Below the pieces are notes generated by a model that worked only from the letters and a program-made list of their open reading frames with translations, was not told the origin of the DNA and made no database searches. From contig DJTQ01000101.1 of the NCBI GenBank assembly GCA_002439285.1, forward strand, positions 1 to 5,177: a stretch of DNA of 5,177 nucleotides, given 5' to 3'. Source of the DNA: Paenibacillaceae bacterium UBA6304 (GTDB taxonomy: Bacteria > Bacillota > Bacilli > Paenibacillales > Paenibacillaceae). This document shows positions 1-5,177 of the stretch, piece after piece (the stretch's first letter is position 1; each line of letters starts with the position of its first letter). Position numbers and translations under genes: made by a program.

Positions 1-585
1 GATCCCCATTCGACAGCGATCGGCGATGAGGTCGACCGGCTTCGGAAGGGGCTGGATATGGTACTATATACGGCACGACTGGACTCTTTTTCACAGGACT
101 TTGTGGTGGAACAGCTCGATTTGGAGCAGCTTGCGCGTTCGGCCGTCTCGGCACAGAAACGGTTGTTTATCCGCAGCAAAGTATTCCCTAAGCTCCAGTT
201 TGATTCAAGTCCGTTGATCGTGGTGTCCGATGAGAAATGGATGACCTTCGTGCTGACTCAGATTTTGACGAACGCGGTGAGGTACACGGTAAAAGAACAG
301 GGCGTCATCTCGCTGCACGGATTCCGACGCGGGGATGAAACGGTACTGGAGATCCAGGATGAGGGCGTTGGCATACCGGACAGTGATCTACCGCGCGTAT
401 TTGATCCCTATTTTACCGGGGAGAACGGAAGAAATTTCAGAGAATCTACCGGGATGGGCCTGTATCTGGTACAACAAATCTGTCATGAGCTTGGGCATCG
501 GGTTGAGCTGGAGTCTGCTGTAGACCAGGGGACTTTGGTACGTTTCGTATTCCGTGCAGAAGTCACTAACCTTACAAATGAGTAA
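1..585 (+). CDS. bceS: BceS-like sensor histidine kinase, C-terminal part (5' truncated by window edge)
   Basis: Reading frame 1 is open from base 1 to the TAA at 583-585, giving 194 residues without the true start. It begins in the last part of the dimerisation helices (EVDRLRKGLDMVLYTARLD, typical of Bce-type kinases), so the phospho-accepting histidine and the two N-terminal membrane helices lie upstream of the window. The ATP-binding domain is complete: N box around N91 (ILTNAVRYT), G1 box DEGVGIP at 120-126, F box FDPYF at 134-138 and G2 box TGMGLYL at 150-156. Bce kinases have almost no extracellular sensing domain; they sense antibiotic through the partner BceAB transporter and phosphorylate a BceR-like regulator, presumably encoded just upstream. 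The bceA gene following on the same strand supports this assignment. An in-frame ATG at 58 is internal, not a start. Catalytic residues look intact. Family call is firm; the exact inducing antibiotic is unknown. Confidence 0.93.
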   Translation, partial: DPHSTAIGDEVDRLRKGLDMVLYTARLDSFSQDFVVEQLDLEQLARSAVSAQKRLFIRSKVFPKLQFDSSPLIVVSDEKWMTFVLTQILTNAVRYTVKEQGVISLHGFRRGDETVLEIQDEGVGIPDSDLPRVFDPYFTGENGRNFRESTGMGLYLVQQICHELGHRVELESAVDQGTLVRFVFRAEVTNLTNE

Positions 586-597
586 GGTGAATGTAAG
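569..597 (+). promoter_or_regulatory. Probable BceR-type operator: three half-sites at 11-bp spacing
   Basis: A perfect 7-bp inverted repeat, ACCTTAC-N6-GTAAGGT (569-588), straddles the kinase stop codon. Within it TTACA-AATG-AGTAA (572-585) matches the published BceR-type consensus TNACA-N4-TGTAA with one mismatch. A further GTAAG (593-597) repeats the one at 582-586. The three half-sites CTTAC 571, GTAAG 582 and GTAAG 593 start exactly 11 bp apart, so they lie on one face of the helix, as OmpR/PhoB-type regulators prefer. It sits upstream of a -10 box for bceA. Seen: the repeats. Inferred: the regulator and activation. Confidence 0.7.
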
Positions 598-606
598 ATT
601 GAGCCA

Positions 607-636
607 TGGTTAGCTCCATTCGGACAAAAGTATAAT
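607..636 (+). promoter_or_regulatory. Putative activator-dependent promoter of bceAB
   Basis: A perfect -10 hexamer TATAAT lies at 631-636. At the expected distance upstream there is only a weak -35 candidate (TGGTTA, 607-612, three of six matches to TTGACA, 18-bp spacer). A strong -10 with a poor -35 fits a promoter needing an activator bound just upstream, where the BceR-like operator lies. Transcription would start near 643, leaving a leader of about 20 bases that carries the ribosome binding site AAGGAG (650-655), 8 bases before the bceA ATG. Confidence 0.65.
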
Positions 637-663
637 AAGAGTCGTAGGGAAGGAGTCGAAAGG

Positions 664-1434
664 ATGGCTGTTCTGGAGGTCCGGGAGTTATGCAAAATCT
701 ATGAAGGTACGATCTCGACGAGGGCGCTGGATAACGTGGCCTTTTCGTTGGAACAGGGGGAGTTTGTCGGTATTATGGGACCGTCGGGAAGCGGCAAAAC
801 CTCCTTGCTGAACGTGATTGCGACGATTGATGAGCCGACCTCGGGCGGCGTGATGATCGGCGGCCAGAACCCGCATGACATGGACCAGGAACGGATGGCC
901 TTGTTTCGGCGGCGGGAGCTCGGCTTTATTTTTCAGCATTTCAACCTGCTGGATACGCTGACGGTCGAGGAGAATATCGTGCTACCTCTGACCCTTGACG
1001 GTACGCCTGTTCTGCAGATGAAGCAAAGCGCTCTGGAGCTTGCCCGCAGGCTGGACATCGAGGCCGTGATGAAGAAATATCCCCAGGAAATTTCGGGTGG
1101 TCAAATGCAACGGACGGCGATTGCCAGAGCGATGATACACCATCCTTCGCTGGTGTTGGCGGATGAACCTACCGGAAACCTGGATTCCAAGGCATCCAAA
1201 GATGTCATGGAGGCATTTGCCATGATGAACTGGGAAGAGCGTACGACGATCTTGATGGTGACGCATGATGCTTTTGCGGCCAGCTTCTGTCACCGTGTGC
1301 TCTTTATTAAGGACGGCAGATTATATAACGAAATTTACCGGGGAGAGAACCGGCAGGCCTTTTTCCAAAAAATCATCGATATGATGTCGTTACTGGGAGG
1401 GGACACCCATCACCTTTCGTCAGTTCGCCTTTAG
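664..1434 (+). CDS. bceA: BceA-like ABC transporter ATP-binding protein (peptide antibiotic resistance)
   Basis: This 256-residue protein is the cytoplasmic ATPase of a Bce-type transporter, in the MacB/LolD-like group of ABC ATPases that act on substrates within the membrane. All motifs are present: Walker A GPSGSGKTS (39-47), Q-loop glutamine Q91, signature ISGGQ (143-147), Walker B LVLADE (163-168) with catalytic E168, D-loop GNLD (171-174) and switch H201. The ATG at 664 has a good ribosome binding site (AAGGAG, 8 bases upstream), and the protein begins directly with the usual beta strand of the fold. Two BceA copies pair with one BceB and power release of antibiotics such as bacitracin from lipid-cycle intermediates. 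The C-terminal tail (MMSLLGGDTHHLSSVRL) is encoded in the region overlapping the next gene. The substrate cannot be read from the ATPase, so bacitracin specificity is inference. Confidence 0.96.
   Translation: MAVLEVRELCKIYEGTISTRALDNVAFSLEQGEFVGIMGPSGSGKTSLLNVIATIDEPTSGGVMIGGQNPHDMDQERMALFRRRELGFIFQHFNLLDTLTVEENIVLPLTLDGTPVLQMKQSALELARRLDIEAVMKKYPQEISGGQMQRTAIARAMIHHPSLVLADEPTGNLDSKASKDVMEAFAMMNWEERTTILMVTHDAFAASFCHRVLFIKDGRLYNEIYRGENRQAFFQKIIDMMSLLGGDTHHLSSVRL
1396..1400 (+). promoter_or_regulatory. Shine-Dalgarno site that decides the bceB start
   Basis: GGAGG sits inside the run GGGAGGGG (1395-1402), within the 3' end of bceA. It ends 8 bases before the ATC codon at 1409, which is the ideal distance. 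The only nearby alternative start, TTG at 1475, has no purine-rich sequence in front of it. The site therefore supports initiation at 1409 despite the non-standard codon. Confidence 0.7.
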
Positions 1435-3358
1435 TAACGTTCTGCGCAACAAGCGGATTTATGCCGCTTATTACTTGAGCAGCGCCTTCTCGGTGATGGT
1501 CTTCTTTGTTTGCGCGCTGTTTTTGTTCCATCCGGATTTGAAGCAACAGGTTGCCTGGAACTCGGCACTATTGGTGCTTGCGGAAGCGGAAATCATTATG
1601 TTCGTCTTTTGCTTCCTGTTTGTGCTTTATTCCGTCGGCTCGTTTCTGCGTTCACGCAAAAAGGAATTCGGTCTTTTGCTTCTGCACGGGATGACGGTCC
1701 GCCAACTCCGCAAGATGGTCTTTCTGGAAAATATGCTGATCGGAGCGGCATCGCTAACGACCGGAATCCTGTCCGGATTGCTGACCGCCAAACTGTTTCT
1801 GATGGCCGGCTCCAGCCTGCTTGGAATCGAGGCGCTGCAGTTTCATGTCACGCTTTCCAGCATTCTGTTGACGGTGATCGCTTTTTTGCTGCTCTTTCTC
1901 GTTATCTCGCTTAGTACGACGATGCTGCTGGGTTCCACCCGGCTGATCGATCTAATCCAATCGGGCGTCAAACGGGACGTAAAGCCGAAGGTTTCGAAAA
2001 TATCCGCGCTCCTTGCCCTAGTTCTCCTGTTGGCCAGCTATGCGTTGGCTGCTACGGCGACGGCTTCTACGGTCAAAGTTAGAATGCTGCCGGTGACCGC
2101 GATGACGATTGCCGGGACGTATCTTTTTTTTACGCAGGGGAGTATCGCCTTGCTTGGTTTCGCGAAGGGGAAACTGGCTCTGTATTGGAAAAAGACCCAT
2201 CTCGTACTCATCTCGAACCTGGCTTACCGGATGAAGGACAATGCACGGATGCTGTTTCTCGTCACGATTATTTCGACGGTCACGTTCTGTGCTATGGGCG
2301 TATTCGCTTCGATCAACCGGCTGTCCGGGGAATTTGCGATGGACCATCCTTCTCAGATCGGTTACTTGGCTAAGGAAGGGAACGAAGAGGTAGAAGCGCA
2401 CTTGAGCGGGATTTCGAGGGAACTGTCGGAACGAGGAATTTCATTTCGCATTGAAAAAGCAGATGTGATCTATGTTTCCGTGTCATCTACTTCACTGGCT
2501 TCCCAGCCTGATATGCTGCCTCTGATCGCTTTTTCCGATTATCGGCAATTGGTGGTATCCGCCGGATTTTCGTTCAACGAACACTCTCCTTCGGATTCCG
2601 GAGCGCTCGTTCTGCTGAGCTCGCAGCGGGAGAAGCTGCTGCTTCAAGGGAGGAAGCCGGCCAGTTACACTTTGAATTCTAACGGCTTGCAACTGCATGA
2701 AACGGGAATTACTGAGCATGTATCCATTCCCGAATATTTAATGCCGGAGCTTGGCGACGGGCTGGAGGGTACTTTTTCGGGGCTCGTGGTGAGCGATGCC
2801 CTGTTTGACAAGCTGGAAGAAGGGTCGAAGCGGGAAACTTATTACGCTTTTTATACGGATACGCTGGAGCAGACGGCAGGTGTCGGCATCGGACTTACGG
2901 ATAACGGTAAAATGGCTTACGAACACTCCGAGCCCTATGCTATGACCGTGAGCGGGACCCTGTATGAGATCCAGCGGACCACTTATGGAGCGCTGCTGTT
3001 TCTTGCGCTGCTTGTCGGAACCGTATTTTTTATCGCGGCGGGGAGTTTTCTCTATTTTCGACTATACAGCGATCTTGAGTTTGACCGGCGACAGTATGTT
3101 ACCTTATCCAAACTGGGCGTGACACGGCGGGAAATGGAGAAGATGGTGACCTGGCAGCTGAGCCTGCTGTTTTTCCTGCCGATCGGGTTGGCAATGGTCC
3201 ATAGTATGTTTGCCTTTATCGCGCTGCAAAGCTATCTGTTTATCTCGATTGCGTGGGAAGCCGGAGCCATACTGGCGAGCTTTTGCCTCGTGCAGGTTGT
3301 ATACTTTTGGTTTATTCGCGCCCGTTATTTGCGTAACTTGCAAAAAGCGGATCATTAA
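1409..3358 (+). CDS. bceB: BceB-like ABC transporter permease, apparently with an ATC start codon
   Basis: From the ATC at 1409 this is a 649-residue permease, matching the usual BceB length of about 650. It starts TFRQFAFSNVLRNKRIYAAYYLSSAFSVMVFF, the normal family N-terminus. An in-frame TGA at 1382 rules out a more upstream start. A conservative gene caller would choose TTG at 1475 and lose 22 conserved residues. I see about ten membrane helices: two at the N-terminus, the FtsX-like segment KKEFGLLLLHGMT and helices 3-4, helices 5-7, a large extracellular domain of about 220 residues (roughly 303-522), then three C-terminal helices. That large domain between helices 7 and 8 is the Bce hallmark and carries antibiotic recognition. 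BceB works with BceA in detoxification and passes the flux signal to BceS. The gene overlaps bceA by 26 bp, so translation is probably coupled. Family call is very secure; the start codon is the open point. Confidence 0.92.
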   Translation: MTFRQFAFSNVLRNKRIYAAYYLSSAFSVMVFFVCALFLFHPDLKQQVAWNSALLVLAEAEIIMFVFCFLFVLYSVGSFLRSRKKEFGLLLLHGMTVRQLRKMVFLENMLIGAASLTTGILSGLLTAKLFLMAGSSLLGIEALQFHVTLSSILLTVIAFLLLFLVISLSTTMLLGSTRLIDLIQSGVKRDVKPKVSKISALLALVLLLASYALAATATASTVKVRMLPVTAMTIAGTYLFFTQGSIALLGFAKGKLALYWKKTHLVLISNLAYRMKDNARMLFLVTIISTVTFCAMGVFASINRLSGEFAMDHPSQIGYLAKEGNEEVEAHLSGISRELSERGISFRIEKADVIYVSVSSTSLASQPDMLPLIAFSDYRQLVVSAGFSFNEHSPSDSGALVLLSSQREKLLLQGRKPASYTLNSNGLQLHETGITEHVSIPEYLMPELGDGLEGTFSGLVVSDALFDKLEEGSKRETYYAFYTDTLEQTAGVGIGLTDNGKMAYEHSEPYAMTVSGTLYEIQRTTYGALLFLALLVGTVFFIAAGSFLYFRLYSDLEFDRRQYVTLSKLGVTRREMEKMVTWQLSLLFFLPIGLAMVHSMFAFIALQSYLFISIAWEAGAILASFCLVQVVYFWFIRARYLRNLQKADH

Positions 3359-3367
3359 TTATATAAG
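3338..3367 (+). promoter_or_regulatory. Weak candidate promoter for dedA-uppP
   Basis: TTGCAA (3338-3343, four of six -35 matches) and TATAAG (3362-3367, five of six -10 matches) are separated by 18 bases and span the end of bceB. A start near 3374 would give a leader that lacks the 5' arm of the inverted repeat in the gap. The match is modest in an AT-rich stretch, so this is only a candidate; dedA could equally be read through from bceAB. Confidence 0.3.
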
Positions 3368-3433
3368 CTGATCAAAAGAAAGTGATGTAGGCAAGGTGTC
3401 CATTCATCTATTTCAAAGGTTCAGCTTATATAA
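3359..3433. repeat. Perfect 13-bp inverted repeat filling the bceB-dedA gap
   Basis: TTATATAAGCTGA (3359-3371) and TCAGCTTATATAA (3421-3433) are exact reverse complements. A second, imperfect dyad lies inside on the same axis: GAAAGTGATG (3378-3387) against CATCTATTTC (3405-3414), 8 of 10 pairs, leaving a symmetric 6/6 internal loop and a 17-base apical loop. The outer arm begins right after the bceB TAA and ends 1 base before the dedA Shine-Dalgarno AGGAGG. There is no T-run after it, so it is not a typical intrinsic terminator. In RNA it could affect processing or ribosome access; in DNA it could be an operator. Function unknown. Confidence 0.75.
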
Positions 3434-3445
3434 CAGGAGGTTACT

Positions 3446-4054
3446 GTGGAAAACTGGATTACTAATATTATGGAGCAGTTCGGCTATGCGGGGATTTTGC
3501 TGCTGATTGCGATTGAAAATGTATTTCCTCCGATTCCGTCGGAAGTGATTCTGACGTTCGGCGGGTTTATGACTACTTATTCGAGCCTGACGGTGACCGG
3601 GGTGATTGCGGCGGCTACGGTAGGATCGGTGCTCGGTGCCGTCGTGCTTTACGGGGTCGGCTATCTGATCAACGTGGACAGGCTGGAAGGGTGGATTGAT
3701 CGTTATGGACGTTTCCTTCGCCTCAAAAAAGAGGATATCCGCCGCGCGGACGCCTGGTTTGACAAGTACGGCTATTGGACAGTGCTGTTCTGCCGCATGA
3801 TTCCGTTGATTCGCAGCCTCATTTCCATTCCGGCAGGAATGTCAAAGATGAAGTTCGGCCTGTTCCTGTTATATACGACCATCGGCACGTTGATCTGGAA
3901 CATCGTGCTCGTTTCGGTAGGTGCTGCCGTAGGTGGGTCGTGGGGCAAAATCGTCGGGTTTATGGATGTCTATTCAAACATTGCCTATGCGATCATTGCC
4001 CTCTTCGCTATAGCAGGTGTGTATTTGCTGATGCGGAGAAGAAAACGAGCCTAA
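3446..4054 (+). CDS. dedA: DedA family membrane protein, possible UptA-like undecaprenyl phosphate translocase
   Basis: This 202-residue protein has the DedA (VTT/SNARE-associated) fold. Visible family motifs are ENVFPPIPSE (24-33), with the acidic residues and prolines of the first re-entrant segment, and FCRMIPLIRSLISIPAG (115-131), with the conserved arginines R117 and R123 and the closing proline-glycine. Hydrophobic segments lie at about 12-45, 50-75, 112-130, 138-165 and 176-196, and the C-terminus is basic (RRRKRA). The GTG start at 3446 is chosen because AGGAGG (3435-3440) lies 5 bases upstream; the ATG at residue 9 has no such site. Some DedA proteins (UptA) return undecaprenyl phosphate to the inner leaflet, others transport other lipids. 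The next gene, uppP, makes undecaprenyl phosphate, which favours the UptA role here, but sequence alone does not prove it. The gap to uppP is 53 bp, so co-transcription is likely. Confidence 0.92.
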   Translation: MENWITNIMEQFGYAGILLLIAIENVFPPIPSEVILTFGGFMTTYSSLTVTGVIAAATVGSVLGAVVLYGVGYLINVDRLEGWIDRYGRFLRLKKEDIRRADAWFDKYGYWTVLFCRMIPLIRSLISIPAGMSKMKFGLFLLYTTIGTLIWNIVLVSVGAAVGGSWGKIVGFMDVYSNIAYAIIALFAIAGVYLLMRRRKRA

Positions 4055-4107
4055 ATCTCGGAGTGGATTGAGATAGGGTTAATAGATAAGTGGAGTGAGA
4101 TCAAACC

Positions 4108-5034
4108 ATGGATATTTTAGCGCTAATCAAAGCGGTTATTCTCGGCTTGGTGGAAGGGTTGACGGAATTCGCTCCGGTCTCCTCCACCGGGCATATGATT
4201 ATTGTGGATGACATGTGGTTGAAAACAGAGCAACTGTTTGCATCCAGATATGTGGCCAATACGTTTAAGATTGTCATTCAATTGGGCTCGATACTGGCCG
4301 TGCTGGTTGTATTCAAAGACCGTTTCATCCAGTTGCTGGGTCTCTCGCGGTTCAGTCGGAAACGGAGTGAGGAGGAGGACGGAAGCCATGGCCAGCGCAG
4401 AGAGCAGGGCGGTAACTCAACTTGGAGCCAAGGCGGAGTTCAAAGCTCAACCGGAAGCGCAGAAGGTCCGCGCCTCAAGCTGGCTCAGGTCATCGTCGGA
4501 CTGATCCCGGCCGGAATTTTGGGTTTCCTGTTGGAGGATGTTATAGACGAGTATCTGTTCTCCACAGCAACCGTCCTGATTGGACTTGTGGCGGGAGCCC
4601 TGTTGATGATCGCGGCGGACCGCTTCGGCCCCGTGAAGCCAAAGACGGAGTCGGTCGATCAAATCACATACAAACAAGCGCTTGCTGTTGGCCTGTTTCA
4701 ATGTATCTCGATCTGGCCGGGCTTCTCCCGATCCGGTTCGACGATTTCCGGCGGCGTCTTGCTCGGACTAAGCCACCGGGCGGCGGCGGATTTCACCTTC
4801 ATCATGGCCGTACCGATCATGGCCGGGGCCAGCGGCTTGTCTCTGCTGAAAAACTGGGAGTATTTCACGCTGGACGCGCTGCCCTTTTTCATCGTCGGCT
4901 TCCTTAGCGCATTTGTATTCGCGCTTTTGTCGATTCGCTTCTTCCTGAAGCTGATCGATCGGATCAAACTGGTGCCGTTTGCGGTATATCGCCTGCTGCT
5001 CGCGGCGGTGATTGGAGCGTTGTACTTCTGGTAA
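4108..5034 (+). CDS. uppP: Undecaprenyl-diphosphatase UppP (BacA type) with an enlarged hydrophilic loop
   Basis: UppP removes one phosphate from undecaprenyl pyrophosphate at the outer membrane face, regenerating the carrier for peptidoglycan and teichoic acid synthesis; extra UppP gives bacitracin resistance. Both catalytic motifs are intact: EGLTEFAPVSSTGH (16-29), containing the glutamates E16 and E20, S26 and H29 (E. coli E17, E21, S27, H30), and PGFSRSGSTISGG (204-216), with R208 matching E. coli R174. The protein is 308 residues against about 265-280 normally. The excess lies at roughly 80-121, a polar, glycine-, serine- and charge-rich stretch (RKRSEEEDG then GGNS, SQGG) between FKDRFIQLLGL and RLKLAQVIVGLIPAG. 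Reading frame and flanking helices are intact, so this looks like a loop expansion, not a frameshift. ATG 4108 is followed at once by the first helix; GGAG at 4092-4095 is a rather distant ribosome binding site. The gene pairs with dedA upstream. Confidence 0.97.
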   Translation: MDILALIKAVILGLVEGLTEFAPVSSTGHMIIVDDMWLKTEQLFASRYVANTFKIVIQLGSILAVLVVFKDRFIQLLGLSRFSRKRSEEEDGSHGQRREQGGNSTWSQGGVQSSTGSAEGPRLKLAQVIVGLIPAGILGFLLEDVIDEYLFSTATVLIGLVAGALLMIAADRFGPVKPKTESVDQITYKQALAVGLFQCISIWPGFSRSGSTISGGVLLGLSHRAAADFTFIMAVPIMAGASGLSLLKNWEYFTLDALPFFIVGFLSAFVFALLSIRFFLKLIDRIKLVPFAVYRLLLAAVIGALYFW

Positions 5035-5176
5035 AATTAACTGGAAAACATGAAGCTATATTTAGCAATCGAGCCCCAATAGTAGATTTAAAAGGAAAAC
5101 CTCCATCTAATTAGCCGGTTTAACGTCTGTACAGCAGACAACCGTCGAATTTGATGGAGGTTTTCCAGTTAATTTT
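5033..5176. repeat. Perfect 17-bp inverted repeat bracketing the region after uppP
   Basis: AAAATTAACTGGAAAAC (5033-5049) and GTTTTCCAGTTAATTTT (5160-5176) are exact reverse complements. The left arm includes the last two bases of the uppP stop codon. The arms enclose 110 bases with no gene. The right arm also forms the 3' side of the inner hairpin, so the two pairings exclude each other at 5160-5166. The layout could be a small mobile-element remnant (144 bp with terminal repeats) or an RNA switch; the window ends one base after the right arm, so target-site duplication cannot be judged. Confidence 0.7.
5094..5166 (+). terminator. Long hairpin, probable terminator of the dedA-uppP unit
   Basis: GGAAAACCTCCATC (5094-5107) pairs perfectly with GATGGAGGTTTTCC (5153-5166). 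Pairing continues inward with single mismatches: AATT 5109-5112 with 5148-5151, CGGTT 5116-5120 with AACCG 5140-5144, and GTCTG 5125-5129 with CAGAC 5135-5139 around a 5-base loop. The A-run before CCTCC and the T-run after GGAGG give the look of an intrinsic, possibly two-way, terminator. At 73 bases it is longer than most, so another role is possible. Confidence 0.65.
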
Positions 5177-5177
5177 G

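Noticed and set aside
606..635. Nine-codon leader peptide (ATG at 606, TAA at 633) ahead of bceA
   Set aside because: It lies upstream of the predicted transcription start, overlaps the -10 box and has no ribosome binding site.
1385..1434. Programmed frameshift fusing BceA and BceB in their overlap
   Set aside because: A shift here could join the frames, but I see no convincing slippery sequence, and Bce ATPase and permease are separate proteins with a normal short overlap; a good internal Shine-Dalgarno is present.
1475..1477. TTG as the start of bceB
   Set aside because: It has no Shine-Dalgarno sequence and would drop 22 residues that match the conserved family N-terminus; kept only as a fallback if ATC at 1409 does not function.
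2018..2401. 127-codon open frame on the minus strand inside bceB
   Set aside because: It is a basic, low-quality translation antisense to a secure membrane protein gene, with no ribosome binding site evident.
4055..4074. Small hairpin ATCTC/GAGAT between dedA and uppP
   Set aside because: Only 5 bp of stem with a 10-base loop and no T-run, so it is not distinguishable from chance.
4422..4907. 161-codon open frame overlapping uppP in another frame
   Set aside because: It is an arginine- and glycine-rich shadow of uppP, whose frame carries intact catalytic motifs; it shows no recognisable domain and no start signal.

Overview
The window looks like chromosomal DNA from a low-to-mid G+C Gram-positive bacterium of the Bacillales. 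Paenibacillus or a close relative is my best guess, judged from gene content, strong AGGAGG-type ribosome binding sites and the style of the Bce proteins. This assignment is inference. All five genes lie on the + strand and are tightly packed, with no gene-free stretch over 150 bases.

Region 1 (1-3358) is the end of a Bce-type peptide-antibiotic sensing and detoxification module. It holds the C-terminal part of a BceS-like sensor kinase (cut by the window edge), then a BceA-like ABC ATPase and a BceB-like permease that overlap by about 26 bp. The kinase and ATPase genes are separated by a short regulatory strip. In it, three half-sites spaced exactly 11 bp apart match the BceR-type operator and overlap the kinase stop codon. 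A perfect TATAAT -10 box with no good -35 box follows, as expected for an activator-dependent promoter. The reading frame of bceB has no ATG, GTG or TTG where the family start should be. The codon there is ATC, with an ideally placed Shine-Dalgarno sequence.

Region 2 (3359-5034) holds a DedA-family membrane protein and UppP (undecaprenyl-diphosphatase, BacA type). The DedA gene is preceded by a perfect 13-bp inverted repeat that fills the gap after bceB. UppP carries an unusual hydrophilic insert of about 30 extra residues.

Region 3 (5035-5177) is non-coding. It contains a long hairpin that probably terminates the operon, plus a second perfect 17-bp inverted repeat that competes for the same 3' arm.

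Taken together, the genes concern the undecaprenyl lipid carrier cycle. BceAB would relieve binding of peptide antibiotics such as bacitracin to lipid-cycle intermediates, and UppP dephosphorylates undecaprenyl pyrophosphate outside the membrane. The DedA protein may return undecaprenyl phosphate to the inner leaflet, as UptA-type DedA proteins do. I see no wholly new system. The most notable points are the apparent ATC start, the phased operator, the linked carrier-recycling genes and the two unexplained inverted-repeat structures.
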